64,000 nt of DNA. Origin: Mytilus edulis. Its lineage: Eukaryota; Mollusca; Bivalvia; Mytilida; Mytilidae. The stretch covers positions 30,899,585 through 30,963,584 of the forward strand of contig NC_092345.1 of NCBI RefSeq assembly GCF_963676685.1, given 5' to 3'. The position numbers and the translations under genes were made by a program. Under the pieces are notes generated by a model that had not been told where the DNA came from, searched no databases, and saw nothing but the letters and a program-made list of their open reading frames with translations. How positions within the stretch are numbered: position 1 is the first letter of the stretch; every line of letters begins with the position of its first letter. Shown one piece after another: positions 46,936-60,266 of this stretch.

Positions 46936-48229
46936 CACAAGAGTGCAATAATTTGTTTACATTTTAATGGCAAGTTTTTTTACCCTAAGATTCCTATACG
47001 GCTTCTTATTGGGTGATATAGGATTGGAATTACATTTTATCTAAAAGCTTATCTAATTAGGTTTAAAAATTGAAGAAAATCATATTTACATTTTACGAAG
47101 TATAGAAAATATCTTCAATTTCTGCACGTCGGTGCCATTAAAAATTTTAAGTCAATTTTTGATGCATGACCCTATATATTTTTTTGGTTGTAATGCAACA
47201 CTGGTATTTCTAGTAACAGGAACTGCTACCCTTTTTTCCCTAGTTTTTGTAGTCTTTGAGAAAAAAATATGAACACCAGTGGTACGCTATGGAAAATGCA
47301 TTACGAATAATTGCGCTCTTGTAACCTATAATAGTATTTACTAGATAGAGTTATCTCTCTTGATTCATGAAGATACAGATAATATTTTGATAATTGTTAG
47401 AATGCCAAAGGTTGTCTTCCACTTGTGATATATTTACCTTATTTTTCGAATCTCTGTCAGGAACAGAGCAGTATCTGTTGAGTTTTGTTTACATTTGTCT
47501 TTGACAATTTTTGATAGCAGTATATGGCTATACATATATTTTACAATGTTATTACAATGTCATATTTAAATTGATGAAATTTAACTGGATTTGAATTGAT
47601 TTGTAGAATTAAAGGATATACATATTTAAAAATAGGATTAACAGAATTATTATGAAAAAGATAATTGACCATGAATTTTTGAATATTTTAACCTACATGG
47701 CTACATGGAAAAATATTTTTTTTGTTGAGGTTAAAGCTGGGTTATTATTTCACTAACTGTTGGTTCATTGTCACGTACTATCTTTATTATCCAACTAATA
47801 AATTGATTAGATGTTAATAAATTTTAAGATTAAATTTAAAACATTAACCAATTAAATTTATAAAAAAAATATTTTTATTATATTTGTTATTTACTTGTTA
47901 GATTTATAGAATTACAGGAACTGTTTTGTGGACTGTTGTAAAATTTCCACTCATTAAGTTTAATTGGCCATATGTACTTTTATGTATATAAAGAATCAAA
48001 GATAAGTATAGTTGTAAGAAGTGATTATATTACTGAAGATTTAACAGATCCTGGAGTTTTGTTAAAAAAAGATGCCAGTATATTAAATCTATTATTGATG
48101 TATTAGCAATGTATCTGGGTAGGACTTGAAACCTGTTAAATAAACATTGTAACACATCACAGCAAGTGAATTCAGTACCATTAAAACATATAATATTGTT
48201 TTTATTTGTTTTATTTATCAAACTGGAGA

Positions 48230-49090
48230 TGATGGTGTATTATCAGAACTGGGGCGTTTCCCCTTACATTATGATATTGTAAAGTAAATTGTAAAATACT
48301 GGACAGGTATAGATTTGAAAATCTTACAACTGAATTAGTCTATTGAAAGATGCTTATAAATGCAGCCAAGAGCTTCACAAATCTAACATAACTTCTTGGT
48401 TCTCATTTGTTAAAAAAATATTAGAAGTTTTTGAAATTAAACAAAAAGTAAAACATTTCGGACAATATAAATTTTTGAACATATCTAGCAAATTAATTCA
48501 CACTTAATATATTAGCAGTTGGTATGCTAGCCAAAATAAAGCTTCTGATGGAAAACTGTATAATTATGTGAAATTTAAGCAGAATTTTGGTTATGAAAAT
48601 TATCTTTCTGTAATTAAGAACTTTGATTTTAGAAGATCTTTATGCAAATTACGTATTTCTGCTCATAAGCTTCAAATTGAAGTTGGTCGTTTTTCAAATA
48701 TTCCACGAAATGAAAGAATTTGCAAAAATGCTCCTCTGGCTGTGTTGAAGATGAAATCCATTTTTTAAGTAACTGAAAATTTTAAATCAGATAGAGATGC
48801 TCTCTTTGACTTTGTTTGCCAAAGAAATTTTTCTATACTTGATAATCAGCATAAATTTATTTATTTATTAAACTGTGAAGACAATCAGGTCCTTAATGCT
48901 GTTGGTACATTTATTAAAGTGAATATGAGTTAGTAATTGTATTGTAACTGCACGGTGAAAAATTGTTTGTATCTATGTATCTATGCAAATCAATATTCTT
49001 TTTCTTATTCATGTAGGCTCTCTATGCCCCTTGTGGGCCCTTAATTGGAAATAAAAATATGTTCTGTTCTGTTCTGTTCTGTTCTGTATT
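48230..49090 (+). mobile_element. LINE-2 retrotransposon, 3' portion
   Basis: Plus-strand remnants with stops: SNITSWFSFVKKILEVF, then (48568-48768) YENYLSVIKNFDFRRSLCKL and RISAHKLQIEVGRFSNIPRN, a damaged Cys knuckle (a frameshift near 48735), and a short C-terminus ending at about 48935. The 3' UTR (48935-49040) ends 'gggcccttaattggaaataa' and a (gttct) tail at 49060-49087. Same family as 20530-20985, 27161-27345 and 27800-28300. Confidence 0.85.
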
Positions 49091-49119
49091 AAGCTTTATA
49101 TTTCAGAAGGTAGAAGACC

Positions 49120-49850
49120 TGGATGCTTCATACCTTGTATGTAGATACCAAATGTTACGAAGTTTCTGTCTGTCATATGTCCATTTTCCTTGACCTCGTT
49201 TTTATGGTTGAGCGACTGCTTGCAACATTTTTTTTGTCAGCCACGGTGAATTTCTCAATTTTTATAAGTAATAGAATAACCGTAATTTGTTATATGGTTT
49301 CATAGCAAAGCTGCATGTCCGTCAGACGTCAGACAAAGCTCACCTGACCTTGAATTCATTAAACGAACCATTGATCGGAAGGTTAAAGATACGTGACAAG
49401 GTCCGTTTCTTAGTAGTCTAAACAGCAGATCAACTAAATGTGGTATAAGGGGTGCATGTCAGTCTGGCAGGTTAACCGTTTTATCTGACCATGACCTCAT
49501 TGTCATGTTTATTTTGTCAATGTTAAGTTTTTGTGATTTGGTCTTTCAAAAACTATAAGCAGTATGTCAAATTTTGTTGATGTATGGAATAATTTTAAGG
49601 TATACATGTCTGTCGGGTATAATATAACCTTGACCTCATTTCCATGGTTCGTTGATCAATATTAAGATTTTGTGTTTCGGTCTGTTTTCAGGTCGGACAG
49701 GATTTATCTGACCTTGACCTCATTGGATCTTCCAAAAAGTTAATAGATGCTTGTAGTGAAACCTTTATCTTGAGGACTTTCAACTAAAAATAAATGGTCA
49801 GTAAAACTGGCGAGACATGTCAGGGTGTTTAAAACTCTTCGTCTATCCTT
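49120..49850 (+). repeat. Family G tandem repeat array
   Basis: Units headed by 'tgaccttgacctcat'-like phrases at about 49189, 49345, 49487, 49627 and 49709, each followed by 'ggt.tgtcaa', 'taagttttgtg', 'ggtctttc'. Most spacings are 140-157 bp; the last is shortened. Confidence 0.8.
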
Positions 49851-52189
49851 GCAATGATCTTTGTATTGGCGGCCTATCCTTTTGACTTTTATCCTTCATC
49901 ATCATAGATGTACAATCTGTTTAATACGAATGTTGCGAAATCTTTGAATATCACATTTCCGGTATTGCTATAACTATATTCTAGGACAATTCCACCTGGG
50001 ACGAATTAAAGTAACAGAGTAGCTTAAAAATAGTACTGACTATACATTTGTATTGCATTCAAGGTCTTTGGAAGAGAGCATTTAGCTCTTTTAGCAAGTT
50101 TTTCGTATATGTCTTCTTAGTTTATTGTGTTATTTGTTGTCATAATAGTAAAGTTGAGCAATCATTGCTTTTCTTGAAAATAAAGATTCACAGCAAAAAG
50201 TTATATTAATTACATAAAACCATTCTAAATAACCGGAAATCTTAAAGCAGCTGAAGTACGCTCGTACAAAGATGGATATCTTGGTACCCCATAGATTTAC
50301 AAAACTAATATAAAAAACAGATTTCATTTTGTTAACGTAAAAGTTTGTTTGATTTGAAGTGGTTCAGCTGTTTATTCTAATTATTTATCCGGAAGTTGTT
50401 TCCCGTTTTGATTCATTTTTTCTAGTGTTGAGTTTAACAGGTGTTATGCAATGATTCTTTGTTTTTCTCTTACAAAATATTTTTGTTATATGCGAAGATT
50501 TGTTTGGTATGGCAATATTTCTACAACACTAGTTTATATATATCTGCTTTTATCATAAGGGCCAGCATGGTGTTGGGCTTGTTTTTTGGGAAAGGGGAAT
50601 GGGGATAGGGTCCTTCGTATGCATAATTTGTCGTTTATATCATTATTTTTTATTCCGGCCATAATTAATAGTCAATTTATTTTGATTCCGTTTTTTGGCA
50701 TCCCATTATACCCTTTTTTTTTATTTTAATCGATGCTTCCCATTTTTTCTTTATTCGTTATTCTAATCTTCACAATTAAAAAAAAAAGCTGAATAGAGAT
50801 GATGCATATATAAACAACTATTCAGTTGGTTTATTGTAATATTGCACGAATAGAGCAAACACACATTTAATAAGTTAAAAAAGTTGAAATATTTAAGAAT
50901 ACCCCATCCCCCCGCCAAAAAATGATAAAAAGTGTTTTCATGCCCAAAGCGCCTGTGTTTTCGAATGCAGCACCATTGAAATGTTTGATGTTACCAATGT
51001 AAGCCTTACAGTTTTTCCAATTTCTTTCAATTTGATATTGTTACAGCCTTTTAAGTACGATAATATATTATTGCAGGCAAACATTTCCCCATAATGCTAA
51101 CGGTACTATATATATAAATGAAATTAATTTAGAGTGTCGACTATTTAGATTAGATTGATATAAATTTACACATTTTAACCACGGTATTATACTCTCCCAA
51201 ATCAATAAAAGTCTCGACATTTGTCATATTTATTGTTATGATTGACAGATTGAGTGTGTGAAATTTAGTCTGGTCAATTTGCCATACGCTGACTGTGTGA
51301 ACAAGATACTATTCAGCTATGCAGAAGTACATTTCATACTTAAGAAAGATGACGTATGTTTGATTCGTTGATTATTATTTTTATTATTACAGCTTAGAAA
51401 TATTTACGACTTCATACATAAAGAACACTTTATAATACTTAGCAAGGATATTTTTTATCCTAAAAATGTTCACCTACGTCGTTTGTAGGTAAAACTTTTA
51501 TACTGCATCAAGTTTCATTCATTCGAGAACGGCGGACTTTTTCACCTATGACGTCTTTTTTCTCTCTAAACTTGTGACTCTATAACAGCTTTTGTAATAT
51601 GGTCGCTTCTGCTTTGAGGTTTATATCTATTTTATTTTTTGGAGAAAAGAGTCGCCAAAAGCAACATCTCTTTTTTTAACTTGACTTTAATGAAAGGGAA
51701 CTATTTAATATTTGGTCTACAGCTTGAAAATGTTAAGTTGTGGCTCACATAATGTTAAGTTGTGGCTAACGCACGTCCTGTTGCAGTTCGTTTGAAATAT
51801 AACAAACTTTACTTGTACACGAACATTTTTGTCAAAGTTTTCTGTGCTGTTATGAAACGGAACGATTTAACAATTGGTACAGCTTGGTATAAATGTTAAG
51901 CTAGCAAGCATTGTGTGCATCTACCGGGTAGTCACTCACTCCAGGTGCTTGATGATATTTTGAAATTTCATATGACAACACTCTCGTTGTACAATGAAAA
52001 TGTTCTCCAAACTTTTCTTGGTCCCATTTGTAATGAATGATTTTAATATTTGGTCTGAGAACGATCAGACTATGCTCCGGTATACATGTGACCTCACTCA
52101 ATTGCATGCAACACCCGGTATTGTTTTCTCCAATTTAAAGTATATTTGATAAAGTTCAACAGTAAGTTAGTAACATAAAATTCGACCCC
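49851..52189. other. Unannotated intergenic stretch
   Basis: No gene or recognisable element. 'gttaagttgtggct' is repeated at 51732 and 51757. Confidence 0.4.
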
Positions 52190-52545
52190 AGGCAACACCC
52201 ATCATGCAACACTTGCATTACTTTTCACATCAGTCTTTCGTTGTTAAAGGGCTGCATTATCAATGATTCCATCCAAGGGTTTATGGTAGAGCTGAAGTAA
52301 TCCTCTATAAATTTTACCACGGACACCACCATTACTGTGTTTACCGAGGAAATCAATGTCACTGTAGCCGCAACCCTGTCCTACTTTCTTGAATGAGAAC
52401 CCGATATATTTACAAAAGCGACTTATAACGTCATAAAAAAACACGACGGGTGCCACTAGTCGAGCGTTTACTGCTTACTCTTCGGAGCACCCGAGATACC
52501 CCCGGTTATTTAGTGGGACTTATGTTTATATACAATTTCGGTGTA
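52190..52545 (-). repeat. Dispersed repeat, family B, inverted copy
   Basis: Minus strand reads 'ggggtatctcgggtgctccg', 'agtaagcag', 'gtggcacccgtcgtgttttt'. The 70-codon minus-strand frame (52456-52244) starts inside this repeat and has no known domain; I treat it as repeat sequence. Confidence 0.65.
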
Positions 52546-52549
52546 GTGA

Positions 52550-54710
52550 ATTTGACTTTGCCTATGTTTTTTTCTGCAATTATGTTGTCTCCAACTTATG
52601 ATATTTTTAATTGCACTCCTTAGTTCAGGTATCTTCTCATTTTTATTTTATATAAACAAAGACTTTCCAAGATGATCGCTTAATTTCGTGTATAGAGGTA
52701 TACATAAAACTAATATCGATGTAGCATGTATCAGTGACTGTGCTGCTTTTTCAAATATTTATCCACCAGGGGGGAATACATTCATAAACGGTTTACAGAT
52801 AAACTCTCAGAAAAACACACGGATTTGTTGTTTTTAAACATAATCATTTATTTTATTAATCGCATCAACGATGATTCTATTGTTAAATTCTTATAAATTT
52901 TTCCACAATTGTATACTTAAAATTCCACCCCACGTCCAGTAGTCGAGACCACTTGATTCTAAGTACAACCAAGAGGATGAATTGTTTGATGTGAAGAGTT
53001 TATTGTCGTTCTAACGTTTAACTTACAAGACTGTCTTTGCTTGGTCAAATATGTAGATGTATAGGATCATATTGTTGCTTGTTAAAAACTTTATTAAAAT
53101 GTTAAATTTATTCGTTTTTCAATTTTTCAAAGTTAAGTTCGAATTCCAAGTGTTAGGAACATGGATGCCTTGGAAACCTGGTCAAATAAATTTTCGCTTG
53201 AGATAGATATACTTGCACAACATTCGTCAACACTGGCATACATCCATAAGCTTTACGTAATATGAAAATTTTAATTTCAGTTTAAAGGAAAATAAAACAA
53301 ATTTAACAGATGTACAGTAATCCCTGTCGTCTGCTTCCGTCAGCCGCGCAAGGTCATTGGCAGACGACACGACAACAATACGTCTACCAAACGTTTTTAT
53401 GAATGGTAATTTATATTTAATTCATCTGCGGATTTGTATCACTGTTAAACATTCCTCGGAGATGTCCGAAGCATTTGAAGGGATACGCTTCCGGGTTTTT
53501 TTTACCATTAAATGTTCCTTGATAGAGCCAAGAAGAAATCTTATCTTTGTCAGTATTAAGTTACGTCGAAGGAGCACACAGTACAACTTCAATAATTATG
53601 TAAACGAATTTCTCGATCAAAGTTGTAGAAAGCAATTCTTGGTAATAGTTTCTAGGTGATGCAATTTTGAGGCATCGGTGACAGAAAATGTTAAGTCGTT
53701 TAACTTTTGAAAGTGGCGGTGGTGTTTTATTCATGCTTTGTTCTATTTAAAGTCCTGACATAGGACGGTGTAGAAAATTCAAACTGAACACTCTTGTCCT
53801 TGTTTTCAGCTTTCTTCTTAAAAAGAACTGTCACCTGACAGTGACTGAGAATGTCTACAATCTTACATTTAAAAATAAGGAGATATATCAAGACACAACA
53901 TAACAAGAAACACGAGCTACATTAATTAACTGTTGACACGCACATATGTTGCATAATTTGAAAGTAAAATGGAAATGTTGATTTCAAATGACACAACTGT
54001 TACGATCTGTTACGTGTATGTACACTCTGTAAAACAACCAAAGTCAATGAAACTGGAAGTACAGGGCTCAATCTTAGTAGAAACGAGATATATCGAGTCG
54101 TATACAACTGCACACCAAATATCATTGCCTTATCAAAAGTTGTTCCCCTTAACCTGCTCCAAGACTTATTTGTCGTCCTTTAGTTTTTCGAATATAGTCC
54201 CTAGTGCGAACTTTAACTTTGTTCATACTTGTGTTATATTTCCTATTTAGCAAATTCAGTAACCAAGTTTTCTATAGGTACAGCCAAACTTTAAAACCAA
54301 ATCTTTATATCTATGAAAGAAGTTAGAAAACGATGATTTACCATAGTAATATTACATAGATTATACGTTGTTTAAAATCCAAAACGTCACAACAGACACG
54401 GACAGAGCGAACGAGTTATGATATATAAACACCGAAAGATTGTGCCAAAGGACAGTTATCAGTGCATCTGTTCCTGTGAACGAACTTTAAGTCTTTGAGT
54501 TGACCCGGCTTGTCACTGAACTTACGACATCATGAACCGAGACACAGACACTACTACGAGAACACAACAGCAGTTGATAATTTTTTAGATCATGGTGTAA
54601 TGATTCATCCTCTGAAGCACAGTGACATCTCGTAAATAATTATGATATTCATTTTACACTTCAATGGTTTAATCTTCAAACCAATCGTCAAATCTCAGAT
54701 ACCAAACTGA
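52550..54710. other. Unannotated intergenic stretch
   Basis: Two plus-strand frames (53357-53659 and 53969-54250) are open for 93-100 codons, but lack splice sites, a recognisable domain and coding-like composition. Not called as genes. Confidence 0.35.
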
Positions 54711-54714
54711 AGGA

Positions 54715-54855
54715 GAGGAAAATGATACCAAAGACATCAGAACTTATAAGTCGATAATAAACTGACAACGCCATGGCTAAAAAAGAACAATAGACAGACA
54801 ACAATACACAAAACACAACATGGAAAACTTAAGACTAAGCAACACGATGCGCATG
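54715..54855 (+). repeat. Dispersed repeat, family B fragment
   Basis: 'ggagaggaaaatgatacc', 'aataaactgacaacgccatg', 'gacagacaacaatacac', 'cacaacatgg', 'taagcaacacg'. Confidence 0.7.
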
Positions 54856-54916
54856 CCTCACCAAGTGAAGTTATATGATACTGTTAACTTCTTTTCTCTC
54901 TTCCTATGACGTTTCT

Positions 54917-55051
54917 TTACCACCTCCTTATATAAGTATACAATGTTTATGAATTTGGTATGATATATATATGTTTGTATGTTTTGTATTGTCTTGGTAT
55001 CAATCCTGTAATTTTGGATTTCAAACCAATAAAAATTACTTACTTACTTAC
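54917..55051 (+). mobile_element. 5'-truncated LINE insertion with 15-bp target duplication
   Basis: Flanked by tcctatgacgtttct at 54902-54916 and 55052-55066. The 135-bp insert ends 'ccaataaaaattacttactt' then acttac, i.e. a 3' UTR with an (actt) tail. This is a typical product of target-primed reverse transcription. Parent family not identified. Confidence 0.85.
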
Positions 55052-55339
55052 TCCTATGACGTTTCTGCATGACGTCAGAAAATATATTCTGTGTGTGCTT
55101 GTCCCAAGTCAGAAGCCTGTCGTAATTTGCTGTGCATCATATTTGTTTTGTACACAAATCAGTTAGTTTTCACATGACATTACCTTTTATAGCTTTACTA
55201 TGTGCATGGGTTTTGCTTATTGTTTTGAATGTCGTACAATGACCTATAGTTGTTTTTCAACTTCTATGTAAGTTTTGCACAGGCGCATACGTTGATAGTG
55301 GTTCTTCCCATGGATAGAAACAAGTGCCTGTGAAGTTTG

Positions 55340-55378
55340 GTCTATAGCCTCATTGGCAATCATACCACATCTTCATCA
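55340..55378 (-). repeat. Family A end fragment, inverted
   Basis: 'cattggcaatcataccacat' then cttc is the complement of the 5' end of family A. Confidence 0.65.
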
Positions 55379-55603
55379 GAACAAAAGTAATAACATATCA
55401 AACATATCTATCGACCAGTATGGTTTCAATTAGGAACATTTTGATTGACCCTGTGAGACCCTCATGACTAGTAAAGGTCGTTAAACAATAAACACCCTAT
55501 ATTACTCTATACTCGAGTAGTATTTCATCATGACCAGAGTAAGTGAGTAAGATCGTTCAAATGAGCAAAGGAATGGTATTAACTGTCCTTTGACAGCATC
55601 TTA

Positions 55604-55889
55604 GGGAACTATCATTTGCATGATTTTTATTAGAAGACTAGGATGACATTTGAAAAAAATAGGCAGGACAGGAGTTTTGAGAAAGAAAAAAAAGGCAGTA
55701 TGAGACACTTGCAAAAAAATAAATAATTCAGGACGACAATTTTTAAAGTAAAAAAAAGTCAGGATAAACTAAAAAAAAAGGCAGGACCGAACACAGTGAA
55801 AAATAAAAAGGCAGGACAGAGATTACAGAAAAAAAAATGCAGGACAAAATTTTCATCCTAGCACCCCATAAAAATCAAATGGTAGCTCC
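55604..55889 (+). mobile_element. MITE, family D (copy 2)
   Basis: Left end gggaactatcatttgcatga and right end ataaaaatcaaatggtagct. The interior matches 25513-25789 ('ggcaggaccgaa.a.agtgaa', 'aaataaaaaggcaggacaga', 'atgcaggac', 'tttcatccta'). Confidence 0.75.
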
Positions 55890-55974
55890 TTTACGCGGTG
55901 TTTATATATCCCAACTAAAAGTTGGATTCTATGCAACGTAATCTACGTATTACTAGTAAGTTAGGGATTTCGTT

Positions 55975-56390
55975 ACCACAAATTTCTTGTACTAACTTCT
56001 TCCATAGACATTAAGCTGTCAGTAACTGCGAGTACTCTCTGGTATGTGTCTTTTTGTTGTTGGGAGGTACAATAAGTACCCGGCTACGTCCACTCTGGGT
56101 TTTTGTTAGGTGTATTTCTATTCGTATCCAGCTGATGAGTTCAGCCTTTTCAACTGATATATTAAAGTTGTACTGAAACACCACTGTCCCTGGTTAGGTG
56201 AGGGTTTGCGCATTCAAACAAGTTTAACTCCGCCACATTATGTATGTGCCTGTCCCAAGCCAGGAGTCTATAGTTCAGTAGATGTCGTTTGTTATTTTGT
56301 CACATACTTATTTTCATTCATTATATATGCAGTTAATTTTCGTTTGATATGATCTGTTTTACGTTTGTCATTTCGGGGCATGTTTAGCTT
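55975..56390 (-). repeat. Dispersed repeat, family A, inverted copy
   Basis: Complement of the second half of 17111-17665: 'ctgtcagtaactgcgagtac', 'gtgtctttttgttgttggg', 'ctccgccacattatgtatgt', 'gtcgtttgtt'. Confidence 0.75.
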
Positions 56391-56844
56391 AACATATTTA
56401 ACATTTTATAAAGACCAAATTCAAACCAACTGGTTTGTTCCCTCTTCTAAACATTATTTGTTTGCACTACACATTTTTTTTTCCTGAAAAAAAAAAAAAA
56501 CACCGATCAAAGCTAGCGCGGAGGTTAAAATATTTTTTTTGGTTGTAGAATGAGAGCTTAAATTTACTGTCTCTTTTTCGTATACCCCAACAGGTAATTT
56601 CACATATGGTTTCCTTGTAAACTGAGGCCCAAATGGTGCCCACTTTGAATTTTAAATTGGCATTATAATTACACCTTATGTAAGAATCCTGGGTTTTGAT
56701 TGGTGGGTAGTCAGTGTATTTTTCACCAATTCACTGTTATCAAATGAATATCGTTCATTTTTTAACGTTGACGGGGTATATGCAAAACGGATATGTCTTT
56801 TTCACCCTCTCTGCCGTGGTATCTATAATACTAAAATTACGAGG

Positions 56845-58118
56845 TCCAATTTATCAGCCGTCATCACGTAAAAACGACGAATCAAAGAATTCAACTCTAT
56901 ATATAGCTAATCTAGGACAATGGTGTAGATTAAAAATTACACCACTCCAGGCCCTTTTGTTTTCCACGTAATTAATATTGCCAATAATTAAGAAGTTCCG
57001 GGTCGAGTCCGATACCGATACCAATAGTATAATCACCTGTTACCTATTACCTTATCTGTACGTTCCCCATCTGACAGGTGCACCACCAAACGGTGTATTC
57101 AGGATTAGTATGCTATATACACGGGTCATAATCACAGGGTTGACACTACTAAATTGTCAAATTGTTACGTATTGTAGTATTTTAATCCGTAAGACTTTCT
57201 AAGATAACAATACGAATACTAAAAACCTGGACTAAAAATAAGTTTCAATTTGTTAGCGGGCATGACGTAAAACAGCGAATCAAAGAATTCAACTTTATTT
57301 ATAACTAATATAGGACAATGCTGTTGATTAAAAAAATACTCCATTCCAGGACCTTTTGTTTTCCAAATAATTAATATTACCAATAATTGATAAGTTCCAG
57401 TTCGACGGGTTCAAACAGAAAGATTTGAAAGCAGAGAAAATTGTGTATCTTATAATCGGCATGACTTTATCAGATGACAGTACTAATACTAAAATAAGGC
57501 TTGCGCATAGTTATATACTTTAATTCAGTCACGGACCCGCGATATCACGGGTGTGTTCTATTAGGAAGTTCCGGGTCGAGTCCGATACCGATACCATTAG
57601 TATAATCACCTGTTACCTATTACCTTATCTGTACGTTTCCCATCTGACAGGCGCACCACCAAACGGTGTATTTAGGATTTTGCTATATACACGGGTCATA
57701 ATCAAAGGGTACGTTCCGCATTTGACAGGCGCACCACCAAACGGTGTATTTAGGATTTTGCTATATACACGGGTCATAATCAAAGGGCCGACACTACTAA
57801 ATTCAATCTTTGTCAAATTTTTCCCTATTGTAGTTTTATTCAGCAATCAGCAAGACTTCTAAGATAAATAATATGGGACAATGATGTTGATTAAAAAATA
57901 CTCCATTCCTGGATAGCCAGGACCTTTTGTTTTCCAAATAATTAATATTGACAAGTTCCAGGTCGACGGGTTCAAACAGAAAGATTTAAAAGCAGAGAAA
58001 ACTGTGTATCTTATAATCGACATGACTTTATCAGATGACAATACCAATTACTAAAGTAAGGCTTAGGCATAGTTGTATACTTTAATTCAGTTACGGACCA
58101 GCGATATCACGGGTGTGT
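56845..58118 (+). repeat. Family E repeat cluster, three to four partial tandem units
   Basis: 'gcaccaccaaacggtgta' occurs at about 57078, 57652 and 57731; 'ctatatacacgggtcataat' follows each. 'aggacaatg.tgt.gattaaaaa' occurs at about 56912, 57311 and 57875. 'tcgacgggttcaaacagaaa' occurs at 57402 and 57964. Units are 300-580 bp and rearranged. Short frames here belong to the repeat. Confidence 0.85.
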
Positions 58119-58207
58119 ACTTGTTTGCCAAAAAAATACTCTATCCGACTAGTCGCTTGTAACGTCGCGATCATCAATGCGATTTTGAAAGCTAACATTC
58201 GGTGTAA

Positions 58208-58357
58208 TTAAACAGATATAGCATGTTCTTGAGGGGTATTTGCGAAAAATACCAGTCTTGAGAATGAATTTCCCTCGCCTTACGGCTCGTGAAATTTAAC
58301 ATTCTCTCGACTGGTATTTTTCGCAAATACCCCTCCTTAACATGATATATCTGTTTA
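58208..58357. mobile_element. Foldback element bounded by TTAA
   Basis: The two halves are near-perfect inverted copies over about 65 bp each: 'ggggtatttgcgaaaaatac' 'cagtc' on the left against 'gactggtatttttcgcaaat' 'acccc' on the right, with outer ends ttaaacagata / tatctgtttaa. TTAA at both ends would fit piggyBac-type target choice (inference). The centre 'ctcgccttacggctcg' pairs partly with itself. Confidence 0.8.
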
Positions 58358-58419
58358 AAATACAAAATATCTATACATCGCACAGAAGCCATAATGCACC
58401 AAATAGCAATGCAACACTT

Positions 58420-59330
58420 GACCTCATTTTCATGGTTCAGTGACCACTTGAAAAAAAAGTTCAAAATTTTTTGTAATGTTGAATTCTCTCTTATTATAAG
58501 TAATAGGATAACCATATTTGATATGTGCGTACCTTGCAAGGTCCTCATGTCTGTCGGACAGTTTTCACTTGACCTCGACCTCATTTCATGGATCAGTGAA
58601 CAAGGTTAAGTTTTGGTGGTCAAGTCCATATCTCAGATACTATAAGCAATAGGACTAGTATATTCGGTGTATGGAAGGACTGTAAGGTGTACATATCCAA
58701 CTGGCAGGTGTCATCTGACCTTGACCTCCTTTTCATGGTTCAGTGGTTATAGTTAAATTTTTGTGTTTTGGTCTGTTTTTCTCATACTATATGCAATAGG
58801 TCTACTATATTTGTTGTATGGAATGATTGTAAGGTGTACATGTCTAGCGGGCAGATGTCATGTGACCTTGACCTCATTTTTAGGTTCAATGGTCAAAGTT
58901 AAGGTTTTTGAGTTTTGGTCTTTTTATCTAATACTATATGCCATAGGTCAACTATATTTGGTGTATGGAAATATTTCATGATCTTTATGTCAGTCGCGCA
59001 GGTTTTATTTGAACGTGACCTCATTTTCACGGTTTATTGCACAGTGTTAAGTTTTTGTGTTTAGGTCTATTTTTCTTAAACTATAAGTAATGGGTCAACT
59101 ATATATGTTGTAGAGAAGCATTGTTAGCTGTACATGTCTGCTTGGCATGGTTCATCTGACCTTGACCTCATTTTCAAGGTTCATTGGTCTTTGTATAGTT
59201 ATCTTGGTTAATGTTAAGTTTATGTGACAGTTGTAATAAAGCTTAGCTTTATACTTAGGACTATCAACATAATATCAATACTTAGTATAGAAGGCGAGAC
59301 ATTTCAGCGTGTGCACTCTTGTTGAAAAAA
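58420..59330 (+). repeat. Family G tandem repeat array, about 147-bp period
   Basis: Six unit heads 'tgaccttgacctcatttt' or close variants at about 58423, 58570, 58716, 58862, 59008 and 59157; spacing 146-149 bp. Each unit continues 'ttcagtgg.caaagttaag', 'ttttggtctgtttttc', 'atactatatgcaataggtc', 'tatatttggtgtatgga'. Confidence 0.9.
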
Positions 59331-60266
59331 GGGGGAGGCTAAAAGAATGTTTGTTCCCAAATACTTATGATATCGGCGTACGTTATTATAAGTGTTACTT
59401 TCATGTTGGACTAGTCTTGTATCTGAAAAGTTTGACAAACTGAATATTTTACAGAGGAAATAAACTTGAAAACTTCACACGTTTTGGTTGTTTTAACTAA
59501 GAATCATTATGGTTGGAAATTTGTAAAAGTTGAAGACAATATGCCTATTAGAACAACAAAGGAAAATCCTGAGCGACAATGAAAGCTACTGGAATTTAAG
59601 TTATAATATTCTTGCTTATTTTAAAGTAGATCTATTGTCTCATTGGCGTAGCCCGCTCATCTCCTTTTATACTATTCCAAATATTCTATTCTATACTAAT
59701 ATATTTGTTTACGTATAATTGACCGAACACTAGCACTCAAAATACTTGTCTATGAATAATTCGATTTGTATACTTTTTGGCATGAACAAAGCCTTTTTTT
59801 TAACATAATTCAAATCATCACATTTAAAGGAAATTAATGGTTAAATCTTTAATTCTCTGTATTCAAATTCCCTACAGGGCAAGACCAAACCAAATTAGCA
59901 TGATCCATTGATATATTAGGGTTTGTCTGACACAATATAAATCAAATACATGTCAGTAGGAAGATAAGCACAGCTAAATAGGAATAGGTCGAGCCGATTC
60001 TACTGAAAACCACGTCCACATAAATAAAAATAGACTAAAAAGGTCTTTCCTCGTGTAAAAAAGAGGGGGACCTTAAATAAAGTATCATGCCAGTTGCACA
60101 GTACTGGTCGCCTGTTTGAATTAAGTTTTTTTTTATTACAAAGTAAAAGCAAGAAATATGTGTCATTATTGGTCGTTCTTTTGAAACCGTGTAAGTTATA
60201 ACCAACCAGTTTTAAAGTCACTATAAAACTATTAATTACTGCGCAAGCAATCTAATTAAAATTAAA
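59331..60266. other. Unannotated intergenic stretch
   Basis: No gene or recognised repeat. Confidence 0.4.

Noticed and set aside
52244..52456. 70-codon minus-strand frame
   Set aside because: Begins within the dispersed family B repeat; no transposase or other domain recognised.
53357..54250. Two open frames of 100 and 93 codons
   Set aside because: No domain, no splice signals, AT-driven composition; one lacks an ATG start.
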